Source: Blautia pseudococcoides
GTDB lineage: Bacteria; Bacillota; Clostridia; Lachnospirales; Lachnospiraceae
NCBI RefSeq assembly: GCF_001689125.2
Contig: NZ_CP015405.2
Coordinates: 3,912,501 to 3,976,500 of the forward strand
Length of the DNA: 64,000 nucleotides
Direction of reading: 5' to 3'
The notes under the pieces were generated by a model. That model did not search any database. It was not told where the DNA came from and saw only the letters and a program-made list of their open reading frames with translations. The position numbers were made by a program, and so were the translations under genes. Shown piece after piece: positions 49,894 to 59,259 of the stretch (positions within the stretch are counted from its first letter, which is position 1; each line of letters opens with the position of its first letter).

Positions 49894-51270
49894 ATGAAAC
49901 AGGCACTTGACACAAGGACAAAATTACTGACACAAAATCCATTTTCACTCATGCTGGAACTAAGTATTCCCGCAGTTCTCGGCATGGTGGTCGTGGGACT
50001 TTATAATTTTATGGATTCCGTTTTTGTCGGCCAGATGGTCGGCAGCGTACAAATGGGCGCGGTATCTATATCGTACCCGTTTACATTGATTAACGGCGGC
50101 ACCGCTGCCATGATCGGCGTTGGTTCCGCATCTGTGCTGTCCCGCGCTATTGGTAAGAAGGACGAGCAGACGATTCAAAAAATCATGGGAAATCTGACAG
50201 CCATGGTTCTTCTTCTGTCGGTTATCATTATGGCTGTGGGAATGACGTTTACCCGCCAGATTCTTTCATTGGCCGGTGCCAGCGGGGACATCTTAAACTC
50301 GGCTGAAAACTACCTGCGGATTGTCTATGCGGGATCGCTGTTCGTAAACTTTTTCCAGAGCGCCAATATGGTAATCCGTGGCGAGGGGCAGCTCAAAAAG
50401 GCGATGCTGATTATCGGAAGCGGCGCTTTGCTGAATATTATCCTTGATCCTATTTTCATTTCCATACTGAATCCATATGGAAAAGGAATTGAGGGTGCCG
50501 CCTATGCAACGATTCTGTCTCAATTCATTCAGGCTGCGTTTACACTATGGTATTTCAAGAAAAAGAGCGTTCATGTAAAAATAGGCCGTATTCACATTGA
50601 CGGTACTCTGCTTCCCCAGGTTCTTGCCGTAGGGGTGTCCGCATTGTTAATGCAGATCTTGACTTTGGTGCAACAGACTGTAATATACCGTTTAGCTTCT
50701 ATCTATGGCGGAGAAGCCTCCCAGATTCTGCTTGGGGCGGCTCTCCGTGTGTGGAACTTCGCTTTTGTTCCTCTTTGGGGTATCAGTCAGGGGTTCCAGC
50801 CAGCCGCCGGTACAAATTATGGTGCGAAGGATTATACCCGTGTTAAGACTTTGACGGGCGTATTTGTCGCAAGCGCCACCGTAATGTCCCTGATATTCTA
50901 TATTCCGGTTGAACTTTTTCCAACAAAAGTGCTTTCCCTGTTTATTACAGACCTTGGTGTTGCCGCTTCGGGAGCCGCAAACTTCCGCATCATGTTCAGC
51001 ACCTATATTTTGCAGGGCAGTTTTATTATCGCTGTGACATTATTTCAATCACTTGGAAAAGCAAATAAGGCGACATGGCTGGTACTGTTTCGGCAAATTA
51101 TTTTGTTCATTCCATTGGCAATTATTCTTCCGATGATTGGAGGTATGGGTATCCGTGGCGTATGGCTGGCGATTGCCTTGACTGATGCGATTCTGGTGGT
51201 TATTACTCTTTCAATGATGTTTGGGGAGTTTCGGAAATTTGCTCATAGTGGCCCTCCTATGGCCACATAA
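49894..51270 (+). CDS. MATE-family multidrug efflux transporter
   Basis: 458 residues with twelve hydrophobic segments; typical MATE stretches are SIPAVLGMVVVGLYNFMDSV, FVGQMVGSVQMGAVSISYPF and the second-half repeat ALRVWNFAFVPLWGISQGFQ, PAAGTNYGAKDY. It exports cationic drugs or toxic metabolites by Na+ or H+ antiport. AGGAGG lies 9 nt before the ATG at 49894. A TATACT and GTTGGTTAGACAT motif lies just upstream. Confidence 0.9.
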   Translation: MKQALDTRTKLLTQNPFSLMLELSIPAVLGMVVVGLYNFMDSVFVGQMVGSVQMGAVSISYPFTLINGGTAAMIGVGSASVLSRAIGKKDEQTIQKIMGNLTAMVLLLSVIIMAVGMTFTRQILSLAGASGDILNSAENYLRIVYAGSLFVNFFQSANMVIRGEGQLKKAMLIIGSGALLNIILDPIFISILNPYGKGIEGAAYATILSQFIQAAFTLWYFKKKSVHVKIGRIHIDGTLLPQVLAVGVSALLMQILTLVQQTVIYRLASIYGGEASQILLGAALRVWNFAFVPLWGISQGFQPAAGTNYGAKDYTRVKTLTGVFVASATVMSLIFYIPVELFPTKVLSLFITDLGVAASGAANFRIMFSTYILQGSFIIAVTLFQSLGKANKATWLVLFRQIILFIPLAIILPMIGGMGIRGVWLAIALTDAILVVITLSMMFGEFRKFAHSGPPMAT

Positions 51271-51639
51271 AAACAGTAGCCTTGATATTAAAAGCTACCG
51301 ATACAATGAAGTGCGCTGAAATATAGTTGCCGCACGACGGCTTTTTCTTGCAATCGTGCGGCAACTATTCAAATCATTTTATATCTTTCAACAATTCTTC
51401 TACTGAGATACCAACGCCGATGAAGATAACTCCTACCAACTATTACGCTATTATAGGTTGCATTTGGGTTGCGACTCATATGAACTACCAAAAGAATGAA
51501 TCTCAATAAACATCAAAATAGGTAAAAGCGTAGGGCAAAGAAGCCAGTTTACTTCTTATGCCCTACGCTAACCCGTAGTGATATTATTCAGGAAGGTAAC
51601 TAAAGGCCACTCCCGGATAACTAACCAGCGTACTGGATG
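51271..51639. other. Non-coding stretch with two long hairpins
   Basis: GTTGCCGCACGA/TCGTGCGGCAAC (51326-51337 and 51354-51365, perfect 12 bp) and AGCGTAGGGCA/TGCCCTACGCT with inner AAGAAG/CTTCTT (51527-51569) lie ~160 bp apart. No supported gene. Perhaps terminators for the MATE gene and desulfidase gene, or relics of an inserted element. Confidence 0.55.
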
Positions 51640-52176
51640 TTATAGCAATGTCGTTATCTTCTCTACAAAATTATCTGTGCCTTTTAGCCCTATCATCGGG
51701 ATTGACAAACACGCTTTTGTTAGGCATCCAGAAAGTTCAGACATAAACAACCCTTTGCCCTTGATTTCTGCATTATAATCTGATGTAGTGTCTACTCCGC
51801 AATTTGGAGAGCGATTTGCTCCTACGATGCCGATTATCTCAAAACCGTACTTATTATATTCTAAGATTTGTTGCATTACATAATCTACTAAATGTTGTAG
51901 TTTCTTATTTTTATTTTCTTTTTGCATTTCTCGTCTAATCCGTGTATTTTCTTTTAGAACGTTTTCATCAGCACCATTTTCATTCCCTCTATCAAGACCC
52001 AGACAACAAAGCTCTGGACATGGAAGTTGGACTATTCCCACTTCTGCGTTGATAAATAATTCAACCACCTCCTTAAATGCCGCAGGATAAACCGCAGTTC
52101 CATCTGAAATAGAATTTTGATTTAACAGGCAATGTGCTAAGAAAACGACCCTTTTACTTCTTCCATCGGTAAACAT
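51640..52176 (-). CDS. TudS-related putative desulfidase (CD3072-type)
   Basis: 178 residues. Cys motifs VFLAHCLLNQNS, LPCPELCCLG and GANRSPNCGVD fit the DUF523/TudS family that uses a cluster to remove sulfur from thiouracil-like compounds. The first line KRVVFLAHCLLNQNSISDGT is the hallmark. It is the last gene of a four-gene minus-strand block under an AraC regulator. The real substrate is unknown. Confidence 0.8.
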   Translation of the reverse strand: MFTDGRSKRVVFLAHCLLNQNSISDGTAVYPAAFKEVVELFINAEVGIVQLPCPELCCLGLDRGNENGADENVLKENTRIRREMQKENKNKKLQHLVDYVMQQILEYNKYGFEIIGIVGANRSPNCGVDTTSDYNAEIKGKGLFMSELSGCLTKACLSIPMIGLKGTDNFVEKITTLL

Positions 52177-52193
52177 ACTTTTCTCCTAAATAA

Positions 52194-52457
52194 TTACTCC
52201 TCAATCAGAGTAACTTTGAAAACAACATACCCATTATCAGGACAAGCTAAATTTCCTTTTGACTTTGGGTTTTCTTCAAAATTGAAGGTAGCTCCATTAT
52301 GTAGGGCAACTTGAATAGGAAACAAAGCCATGTAAGCACCTCCGCAAAATGGAGTACAGGGAGTATTCATACCCTCACACTGAAATATGTCCCCTACCTT
52401 ATATCCACATGAACAATGCCCTGTTACCTTTTCAATTTGATATTCAAATTTTTTCAC
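52194..52457 (-). CDS. TIGR04076-family protein
   Basis: 87 residues. GHCSCGYKVGDIFQCEGMNT, CTPFCGGAYMALFPIQVAL and LACPDNGYVVFKV match TIGR04076, a small Cys-rich family without a known reaction. It lies 17 bp above the desulfidase gene and 3 bp below the ABM-like gene, so it shares their mRNA. Confidence 0.8.
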   Translation of the reverse strand: MKKFEYQIEKVTGHCSCGYKVGDIFQCEGMNTPCTPFCGGAYMALFPIQVALHNGATFNFEENPKSKGNLACPDNGYVVFKVTLIEE

Positions 52458-52460
52458 TTT

Positions 52461-52769
52461 TTATCTCCATATTTTTATTTGTGGTATGATCCTCATTTTG
52501 ACACTTGCAGCGTCAAGTGCTTTTACAAAAGGGGCTGCTCCCTCATCTTGAAACATTTTATCGGAAGCAGCCTTGAGTTCTTCCATTGAAGCCCAATGCT
52601 GTATCATAGTCCATTCTCTGTTTTCTTCGTTATAGAGAAGTTCCGTGTCGATAAAACCTTGTTGCTTTGAATGATAGTCCTTTTCAAGCGCGTCCACAAT
52701 GCTGATAAAGCTGTATTTTGTTACCTCCTGTAAAGTTTTCATTGTTACGATTTCCGTTGCAATAGACAT
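52461..52769 (-). CDS. ABM-type (antibiotic biosynthesis monooxygenase-fold) protein
   Basis: 102 residues with a ferredoxin-like dimeric barrel: QGFIDTELLYNEENREWTMI, QHWASMEELKAASDKMFQDE. These cofactor-free enzymes oxidise quinones or handle heme. First gene of the TIGR04076-desulfidase block; AGGAGG precedes the ATG. Confidence 0.75.
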   Translation of the reverse strand: MSIATEIVTMKTLQEVTKYSFISIVDALEKDYHSKQQGFIDTELLYNEENREWTMIQHWASMEELKAASDKMFQDEGAAPFVKALDAASVKMRIIPQIKIWR

Positions 52770-52839
52770 AAAAAATACCTCCTGTTTTTTTCATAGTCTA
52801 CATGGAATAAAACAAGATGTATTGTAGAAAATCGACTGG

Positions 52840-53682
52840 TCATAGGTATTTGTATTTAACATTCTCTTTTACAGTAGCTTTCTCTGTTTGAAAGGTGCGT
52901 GGCGCTGTTCCCGAAAAATGTGTAAACTCTTTTATAAAATATGATTGGTCTGTAAAATTATTATCGTATGTAATATCGGTTAAGCTCGCCATATGTTGAT
53001 GTACTAATTGATTACATGTATTCTGGAAACGTTTTATACGGCGCAAAATTTTAGGAGTATAGCCCGTATAATATAAAAACAATCTCTCAAACGTTTTTAT
53101 GTTTATTGACCGTTCATCACAAAAGGATTTGACAGATATATCATCGTTAATTGTTATAAAATCTGATATTAGCTGTGCTTTGTCTACAAAATCTTGCTTT
53201 ATAGATAACTCATCAATCAAAGTATTTTCTATTTCAGCTATTATTTTTTCGGCAGTATCATTATTGACTGCATTTTTCAATTTTTGAGTCAAACTGTACG
53301 AAAACCCGTTTAGATCGACCACTTTGTTTTGGACTTCCTTAAGTGATTTAAGCACAAAGGGATATAGCCCATGAGGATAAAATGTAATACCGAAAATACG
53401 AATGTTATTTTCTTGATGGATAAAACTGCACTTACTGCGCAGTCCATTGATATGAAAAGGGGGTGCTATTATTCTATTAAATTCTGTTTCATATACTATA
53501 ACATCAGCCAAATTCAATATCACATCAATACAATCTGTTGGAAGAAGTTTATAGTGTATGTCTGCATTTACAGCTTCAATGTGCCAAAAAAATTTAACCC
53601 ACGGAATAAGACATTCGTTTTTAATTGCATAACGGGTAATATTTAAAATGTTAGTCACCTCCAATCGAAATTTTCTATGCAT
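52840..53682 (-). CDS. AraC-family regulator with DUF6597-like sensor domain
   Basis: About 280 residues from 53682. The N-terminal domain (KFFWHIEAVNADIHYKLLPT, DCIDVILNLADVIVYE) matches the DUF6597-type sensor; the C-terminal AraC HTH is TINDDISVKSFCDERSINIK, RLFLYYTGYTPKILRRIKRF and QSYFIKEFTHFSGTAPRTFQ. It probably controls the ABM/TIGR04076/TudS genes that lie 70 bp downstream. The start is uncertain: GGAGGTG occurs inside the frame near 53655, so a shorter form is possible. Confidence 0.85.
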   Translation of the reverse strand: MHRKFRLEVTNILNITRYAIKNECLIPWVKFFWHIEAVNADIHYKLLPTDCIDVILNLADVIVYETEFNRIIAPPFHINGLRSKCSFIHQENNIRIFGITFYPHGLYPFVLKSLKEVQNKVVDLNGFSYSLTQKLKNAVNNDTAEKIIAEIENTLIDELSIKQDFVDKAQLISDFITINDDISVKSFCDERSINIKTFERLFLYYTGYTPKILRRIKRFQNTCNQLVHQHMASLTDITYDNNFTDQSYFIKEFTHFSGTAPRTFQTEKATVKENVKYKYL

Positions 53683-53875
53683 CATTATTAGTGTTTCACT
53701 TGCAGTTTTTCGACTTGTTGCAACCCAATTCTTATAACACCAATCTGTCAAGTCACAATTCAATGGCTCACTTTCTGCTTTGAGATACACACTGACGGAT
53801 CAGGAATCTAGTTGTGACGTTATGTTGTTATAAAGTTAAAAGGATAGCCAGTCAAAGAGAAGGTTCACAATGAAT

Positions 53876-53916
53876 AAAAATTTCCGTCCCCGTTTTATAG
53901 GGTGGCGGGAATTTTT
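53876..53916. terminator. Bidirectional terminator below the HxlR gene
   Basis: AAAATTCCCGCCACCC pairs imperfectly with GGGGACGGAAATTTTT around an 8-nt loop; T tracts lie on both sides. Confidence 0.75.
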
Positions 53917-53931
53917 ATAGTATCGCATATT

Positions 53932-54315
53932 TTAGTCATAGCTTTTAGAAATTGTATATGGGTTTACATATTCCTCCGGGCAAAGATGCGTTTCGCTCCA
54001 TGCCATCATATCATTTAAAATTGGAATAAAACTTTTTCCTAACTCCGTTAAAGTATACTCTACTTTGGGCGGTATCTCTTTGTAAATCTCCCGATGAAGA
54101 AATCCATCATTTTCTAATTCACGGAGCTGCTTCGTGAGTGTTGATTGTGTAATGCCATCTAAACGGCGTATTAGTTCTCCAAACCTCTGAACCTTATAAA
54201 AAGCAACATACCATAATATAAGAATTTTCCACTTACCGCTTAAAACGGCTTGTAGACTACTCATAGGAACACATCGAGCCATCATGTCTTTCGCTTGAAA
54301 TTTATTGTCAGCCAT
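53932..54315 (-). CDS. HxlR-family transcriptional regulator
   Basis: 127 residues. HTH LQAVLSGKWKILILWYVAFY, GELIRRLDGITQSTLTKQLR; KVEYTLTELGKSFIPILNDM closes the domain, with CPEEYVNPYTISKSYD after it. It is divergent from the radical SAM gene with 130 bp between, so it probably represses it. AGGAGG precedes the ATG. Confidence 0.9.
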   Translation of the reverse strand: MADNKFQAKDMMARCVPMSSLQAVLSGKWKILILWYVAFYKVQRFGELIRRLDGITQSTLTKQLRELENDGFLHREIYKEIPPKVEYTLTELGKSFIPILNDMMAWSETHLCPEEYVNPYTISKSYD

Positions 54316-54506
54316 TTCATAATCCTCCTTAATAAAATTATACCTTAAAGGCGAGCAATAATCAATATACTGTCTAAATAAAAATATAGTATTAAAAATA
54401 ATACTACTACTAAAAAAAGACAGTAGTTGAATAAATCAGTGCGACCTTGTATCATAAAGGCAAGTCAAAGAAAAAAACTGACAGGTATGAGAAAGGAGTA
54501 ATTTAT

Positions 54507-55406
54507 ATGCACTATACAGGAACTATCTGGCGTCCGCCTTATGAGGCTGGTTCGTTGCTAATTGAAGTTACGGCAGGATGTACTCACCACAAATGTAAAT
54601 TTTGTACGTTGTATGATGATCTTCCGTTTAAGTTCCGTATGTCCCCCTTGGAGGATGTGGAAGCCGATCTTTTGGAAGCACAGATTCAGATGCGTTCTTG
54701 GAGAAGCAAACAGGTGAAGCGAATTTACTTGGTTGGCGCAAATCCGTTTGTCCTCCAATTTGAACGGCTGGAAAAAATATCGAAGCTCATTCATCAATAC
54801 TTCCCGGAATGTGAAACAATCGGGTGCTTTGCGCGCGTAACAGATGTGACCCTTAAAACAGATGAGGAATTAAAGAAATTACACCGGCTTGGATATGACG
54901 GAATTACGATAGGAGTAGAAACTGGTGATAATGAAGCACTGACGTTTATGCACAAGGGTTATCTGGCCCAGGAAATAGTGGAGCAGACGAAACGGCTGGA
55001 TCAGGCTTCTATTACCTACAACTTTTTTTATCTCACCGGGGTATCAGGTTCTGGCCGTGGAGTTGAGGGCGCACTAGAAAGTGCAAAAATCTTCAATATG
55101 ACCCGCCCTAAAATCATTGGTTCCTCCATGCTGACCATTTACCCAGAATCTGAATTGTATGAGGAAATTCAAAAAGGAAACTGGGCTGAAGAAAGTGAAT
55201 TAGAAAAATTAAATGAGCTGAAAACACTAATTGAACACCTGGAAATTCCTGTGTATTTTGCTACCTTGGGAGCCTCTAATGCCGTCTGGGTAGAAGGAAC
55301 ACTTCCTAAAAATAAGGAAACGATGATTGCCCAGTTAGAAAAGATTTGTCATCCAGACAATGAGGCTGTACTTCGGCAGTATAGAACCAATCTTCCCCAT
55401 CTGTGA
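54507..55406 (+). CDS. Radical SAM protein
   Basis: 299 residues from 54507 (AAAGGAG 8 nt upstream). The [4Fe-4S] motif CTHHKCKFC (CxxxxCxxC-like spacing: C-x4-C-x2-C) lies in LLIEVTAGCTHHKCKFCTLY near residue 25-35. The TIM-barrel strands include GYDGITIGVETGDNEALTFM. The longer spacing than CxxxCxxC should be noted. Similar proteins are found in Firmicutes without known substrate. Divergent HxlR is the likely regulator. Confidence 0.85.
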   Translation: MHYTGTIWRPPYEAGSLLIEVTAGCTHHKCKFCTLYDDLPFKFRMSPLEDVEADLLEAQIQMRSWRSKQVKRIYLVGANPFVLQFERLEKISKLIHQYFPECETIGCFARVTDVTLKTDEELKKLHRLGYDGITIGVETGDNEALTFMHKGYLAQEIVEQTKRLDQASITYNFFYLTGVSGSGRGVEGALESAKIFNMTRPKIIGSSMLTIYPESELYEEIQKGNWAEESELEKLNELKTLIEHLEIPVYFATLGASNAVWVEGTLPKNKETMIAQLEKICHPDNEAVLRQYRTNLPHL

Positions 55407-55527
55407 TATTCCATCAGAGGGCCGATTCTGATTTACTTAGTCTTTCGTTTTATCTGTTTGCTCTGCTTCATTAAACATATTATAATTCTAATTGGAGTGT
55501 AAAATCTACTAAATGGAGCGGAGCAAA

Positions 55528-56571
55528 ATGAAAGAAAGAATTATAATGAAAGAAACTCAAACTCTATTGAGAAAACAAATAGAAAACGAAGTAGCAGAAA
55601 GGCCCAGTATGAATGAAAATATGATTACGAATACGAAGAACCTGTCTGCGGTTATTCCGAAAGATAATGATGGATACTGTACAGTTTACAAAATGGATTG
55701 TGCAGATGGTCTTGGTCTTATGACTGTTTATCAAGTATTTCCTGGCATTCAGCTAATTTACAATGACTTTGAAGCGGCGAGCTGTGAATGGAATGAAGGT
55801 CTGGATAAAAATATTTTAGAAATAAACCACTGCCGAGAAGGGCGGGAAGGCAGCCGTTTATTAAGCGGCTCATGCCTCTATCTTGGAGAAGGCGACCTCT
55901 CAATCCACACAATGGATAACTGTGCGCCAGAGATGACTTTTCCATTAAAACATTATCGGGGAATATCCGTTGTCATCAACCTGAAAATTTTATCGAAGAA
56001 TATGCCGGAAATACTTTCCGAAAGTGAAATTGACTTGATGGGATTTAAAGAAAAATTTTGTGCTGACGGAAAATGCTTTATTATGCGCGCAAAAAACGAA
56101 ATTGACCATGTTTTTTCAGAACTTTATTCCATACCGGATTGCCTGCAAAAGCCCTATTTTAAGCTGAAAGTTCAGGAGCTGCTTTTGTTTTTATGTATGG
56201 TGGACGTGTCACAGGAAAAGCAGCGAGAATTATACACATCTCCACAGGTTGAGATTGTAAAAGAGATACATCGAAAGCTAGTTTCAGACTTGCAGATTAG
56301 ACCAACGATTGAAGAGCTTTCCAAAGAGTTCCTAATCAATACGACAACCTTAAAGAACACATTTAAGGGTATCTATGGTCAACCTATTGGAACTTATATG
56401 AAAGAGTACCGAATAAAGCAGGCTGCTGTACTACTACGCCAAACCCAAGCTACCATAGCGGAAATCGCAAATCAGGTTGGATATGAAAACCAAAGTAAAT
56501 TTGCAACAGCCTTTCGAGATGTGATAAAAATTGCACCGGCTGAATACCGCAAACAGAATGTTGGCGAGTAA
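55528..56571 (+). CDS. AraC-family transcriptional regulator
   Basis: About 347 residues from 55528 (or 55513). The C-terminal AraC HTH is seen in RPTIEELSKEFLINTTTLKN, GQPIGTYMKEYRIKQAAVLL and EIANQVGYENQSKFATAFRD. The N-terminal ~240 residues form a sensor domain of the kind in PchR/YesS-like regulators (ILEINHCREGREGSRLLSGS). Common in Clostridia with nearby siderophore or drug genes. It lies 100 bp after the radical SAM gene. Confidence 0.85.
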   Translation: MKERIIMKETQTLLRKQIENEVAERPSMNENMITNTKNLSAVIPKDNDGYCTVYKMDCADGLGLMTVYQVFPGIQLIYNDFEAASCEWNEGLDKNILEINHCREGREGSRLLSGSCLYLGEGDLSIHTMDNCAPEMTFPLKHYRGISVVINLKILSKNMPEILSESEIDLMGFKEKFCADGKCFIMRAKNEIDHVFSELYSIPDCLQKPYFKLKVQELLLFLCMVDVSQEKQRELYTSPQVEIVKEIHRKLVSDLQIRPTIEELSKEFLINTTTLKNTFKGIYGQPIGTYMKEYRIKQAAVLLRQTQATIAEIANQVGYENQSKFATAFRDVIKIAPAEYRKQNVGE

Positions 56572-56769
56572 ACTACAAATCAGAAAGTATGTGCAGACTG
56601 TTAATCGTAATCTTGATTTTCAAAGTCAGTGGGTAAGGTTTTCTTTCCTGCTGACTTGTTTTTTACCAATACAGTAATTAGATGATGTGAGAATATATGC
56701 GAATACAATAGTTCAAGGCGATCCCTAACACAATATCCCCGCTGTACCTAACTTGGGAAGGAGGAAAGT
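56572..56769 (+). other. Non-coding gap before the response-regulator remnant
   Basis: About 200 bp, AT-rich, with no gene, hairpin or repeat that I can support. A GGAAGGAGG site just before 56770 belongs to the response-regulator remnant. Confidence 0.4.
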
Positions 56770-57365
56770 ATGCGAAAAAACTGTGTTTTGATAATCGACC
56801 ACGATTTACAAACTTGCAAAGCCATTAAATACAATCTGAAAAGTGAAACAACAGAAGCCTACTACACTCTAACCGTCCAGGAAGGGTTAACAGCTCTGGC
56901 AACGCGAGACTACGAAGTCGTAATTCTTAACGTATGCTTTCCTGAAATAGATGGCATGGAGCTATTAAGGACACTGCGGTGTATGAAACCTATGCCAATC
57001 CTGTTGCTTTCTACGTCGTCGGTGTTAGCAGACAAAGTACAGGCGTTGGAAACAGGGGCTGACGACTTCCTGACAAAGCCTTTTAAAACCGAGGAATGTC
57101 TTGCCCATATCTATGCGCTTTTACAACGTTTCACCAGTTGAACCCTCTCAAATCGCGGGCATACACAATAGCTGCCCAGAGTGATCTTGTGATACAGCGT
57201 GAGAACCGGTAGGACTTTTAAGTGGTCGGCCCCTACGGTTGACCTACCGGGAATATGAATTGCTTTCCCTACTGGTGTTCAATCCAGATCATGTATTTAC
57301 CTATGAACAGCTCCATGAACAGGTGTGGGACGAAGAATACTTTCAGAGAACATTTTTGCGAAGAC
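56770..57365 (+). pseudogene. OmpR-type response regulator, broken
   Basis: The receiver domain reads 123 residues (LIIDHD, LTKPF with Lys103), but the phosphoacceptor Asp is Asn54 (VILNVCFPEIDG), so it could not be phosphorylated normally. The frame stops at 57141. About 90 bp later the winged-helix domain reappears out of its proper linker: LTYREYELLSLLVFNPDHVF then TYEQLHEQVWDEEYFQ. Stops and shifts lie between. No histidine kinase is present. It is a decayed gene, perhaps from a lost resistance or sensing operon. Confidence 0.75.
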
Positions 57366-57379
57366 CCATAGTAGTAATA

Positions 57380-57500
57380 CCCTTTCATTTCTTCTGACTT
57401 TATCCTCATTATTCATAGCAAAAGTAGACTCGATGTAATACTTTTCTCTGCCCTTGGTTGCTACAAAATCAACTTCCAACTGCTTTTTTGTCTTTTACCA
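57380..57500 (-). pseudogene. DUF4143-type ATPase C-terminal remnant
   Basis: The minus strand from about 57500 encodes KKQLEVDFVATKGREKYYIE and STFAMNNEDKVRRNER, which looks like the C-terminal nuclease-like region of AAA ATPases with DUF4143. The rest of that protein is missing. It lies beside the broken response regulator, so this stretch is a graveyard of cut genes. Confidence 0.5.
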
Positions 57501-57645
57501 TCCTTGCCGGTGCTATAATGCTCCACAAGGCCAACATCTACCTTAGGAGCGGATCATCTCCATTACGAATAAACAGGGAAATGCACCATTTTTCGTAATA
57601 GCATTCTCCTGATTCAATCAATTACTCTGTTTTCCTCTGAATCAG
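57500..57645. other. Junction region with no intact gene
   Basis: About 150 bp between the ATPase remnant and sortase B. No gene, terminator or clear repeat could be supported. Confidence 0.35.
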
Positions 57646-58419
57646 TTACTCTTCCGGCCTTAATACGCCCAGCAATACAAACCTGGCATTGTTAAATTCG
57701 TAGCTGCAGGTAGAGAACGTCAGAATCTGGTCTGTGACTGCCGGGGTAATTTCACTGGTAAAGCATGAACGCTCTCTGGCTTTATCCAGCCACTCTGTAA
57801 AATCTGAGTCTGAGGGAAATGCCACTTCCCACGCCTTATCCTGAACGCTGGCCACATACCCGCCGAAAATCTCTATCTCATAGTTTTTATCCGGCGTCAA
57901 TAACAGGGCAATAGGATGCTCGTTATAATACTCCTGCTTCTTATACTCCGTCAGCCCGGAAAACATGGCGCCATTTTTCATATGATGCCCATAGATGATG
58001 CTGTGTCGATCTGAGAAATCCAATCTGTTTCTGCTGTCCAGAAATATGCAGCCGGATCCGTTCCACTCTCCGCTGAATAAATGCTTTAGATAATACTGGT
58101 TATCCCTGCCCTGCACAACCGGGTAATTGATTCCTGTTCCTTCAATATAAATCCACCCTACGATATCCGGATTGATTTCCTGCAGGGAAGCAAAATCTAC
58201 AACCGGCCATTCCCGTCCTCCAGACTCAGTTTCATCTGTGGGAGATGGGGAAGGTTCTTTAGGCTCTTCAGGCAGCTTCACATAATGGTCCAAATCAGTA
58301 TAGGAGTCCTCGCCTTCCGAATACTCACGGTGCTGCTTATATAATTGGATGGCACCTATCACAATACCGCTTGCAAATATCAAAATCAGTATAGTACAAA
58401 TAATCCTTTTTATCTTCAT
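57646..58419 (-). CDS. srtB: Class B sortase
   Basis: 257 residues. One N-terminal transmembrane helix (IICTILILIFASGIVIGAIQ) anchors it, then a Pro/Ser-rich linker and the sortase barrel: catalytic His in HSIIYGHHMKNGAMF, Cys in ILTFSTCSYEF (TLxTC-like) and Arg in NNARFVLLGV. It links a surface protein to the peptidoglycan. No sorting-signal substrate is seen in the window. It begins 10 bp below the tyrosine recombinase gene, a pairing that is unusual and maybe carried together. Confidence 0.9.
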   Translation of the reverse strand: MKIKRIICTILILIFASGIVIGAIQLYKQHREYSEGEDSYTDLDHYVKLPEEPKEPSPSPTDETESGGREWPVVDFASLQEINPDIVGWIYIEGTGINYPVVQGRDNQYYLKHLFSGEWNGSGCIFLDSRNRLDFSDRHSIIYGHHMKNGAMFSGLTEYKKQEYYNEHPIALLLTPDKNYEIEIFGGYVASVQDKAWEVAFPSDSDFTEWLDKARERSCFTSEITPAVTDQILTFSTCSYEFNNARFVLLGVLRPEE

Positions 58420-58428
58420 GTTCTTACC

Positions 58429-59259
58429 TCACAGTCGATTGGCTTTGTCTTTCATTTCTTTTGCCGTCGGGTTACTATAAATGAGTGTGGTTTGCACATT
58501 GCTGTGCCCTGCCTGATTGGCGACTTCGTGAATGGAATATCCGTTCTCCAGGGCATTGGAGCAGAAATAATGCCGCAGCGTCTTCGGTGTAATGACATCC
58601 GAGTATCGGTTAAATATCTGGTTGATACGGGAAGGATTCAGCTTCTCACTCTGGCGGCTGACGAACAGATATGGGCTGTCCGAATTACGCACCTTTAGGT
58701 ACTCCCGAATCGCGTAAACAATTTTGTCATTGATATAGACCAGGCGGTGCTTGTCTCCCTTGCCGACAATCCGGATTTCCTTTGCTGTCAGATCAACCTG
58801 ATCCAGCTTGAGATTGACGCATTCACTCCGCCGCATACCGGAATAGGCATAAAGTGTGACCAGGCAAAAGTCCCGTTTACTTCCACTCTCCAGAAGGCGT
58901 TGGCGGAATGCCTCTACATCTTTTTTCTCCACAGTGCAGGGACTGGCATACTGTATCTGGATTTTCATAAAATCGCTGTCCAGCACAGCAGCTTCCGTCT
59001 GCCGCCCACTCATAATCAGATACTCATTTAGGCTCTTCAAGGAAGAAAGGTGGTTATTTACGGTACGCGGATGATAACCCCGAATATTTCGCATATAGGA
59101 AATGTAATCCAAAATATTGGCACGGTATAAAAGCTGTGGCTCCTCTCCAAAACTGTCCTGGCACCAATGCAGATACATCGTTACATCATGACTGTACGTC
59201 CGGATTGTGTTTTCAGACTTTCCCAAGCTTTGCAGATGAGCAGTAAATTCTTCGATCAT
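58429..59259 (-). CDS. Second tyrosine recombinase (XerC/D-like)
   Basis: 276 residues from 59259 (GAGGAGG 8 nt upstream; the longer form to 59448 is less likely). SAM-like core-binding domain (FTAHLQSLGKSENTIRTYSH), then the catalytic residues: Arg in YSGMRRSECVNLKL, Lys in GKGDKHR, His/Arg in TLRHYFC, His in GHSNVQTT and Tyr in LIYSNPTAKE. It could be a chromosomal-type XerD or a second element's recombinase, and marks a possible junction within the window. Confidence 0.9.
   Translation of the reverse strand: MIEEFTAHLQSLGKSENTIRTYSHDVTMYLHWCQDSFGEEPQLLYRANILDYISYMRNIRGYHPRTVNNHLSSLKSLNEYLIMSGRQTEAAVLDSDFMKIQIQYASPCTVEKKDVEAFRQRLLESGSKRDFCLVTLYAYSGMRRSECVNLKLDQVDLTAKEIRIVGKGDKHRLVYINDKIVYAIREYLKVRNSDSPYLFVSRQSEKLNPSRINQIFNRYSDVITPKTLRHYFCSNALENGYSIHEVANQAGHSNVQTTLIYSNPTAKEMKDKANRL

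Noticed and set aside
51327..51509. 60-codon plus-strand reading frame
   Set aside because: It begins within a long inverted repeat, has no ribosome binding site and has no recognisable pattern.
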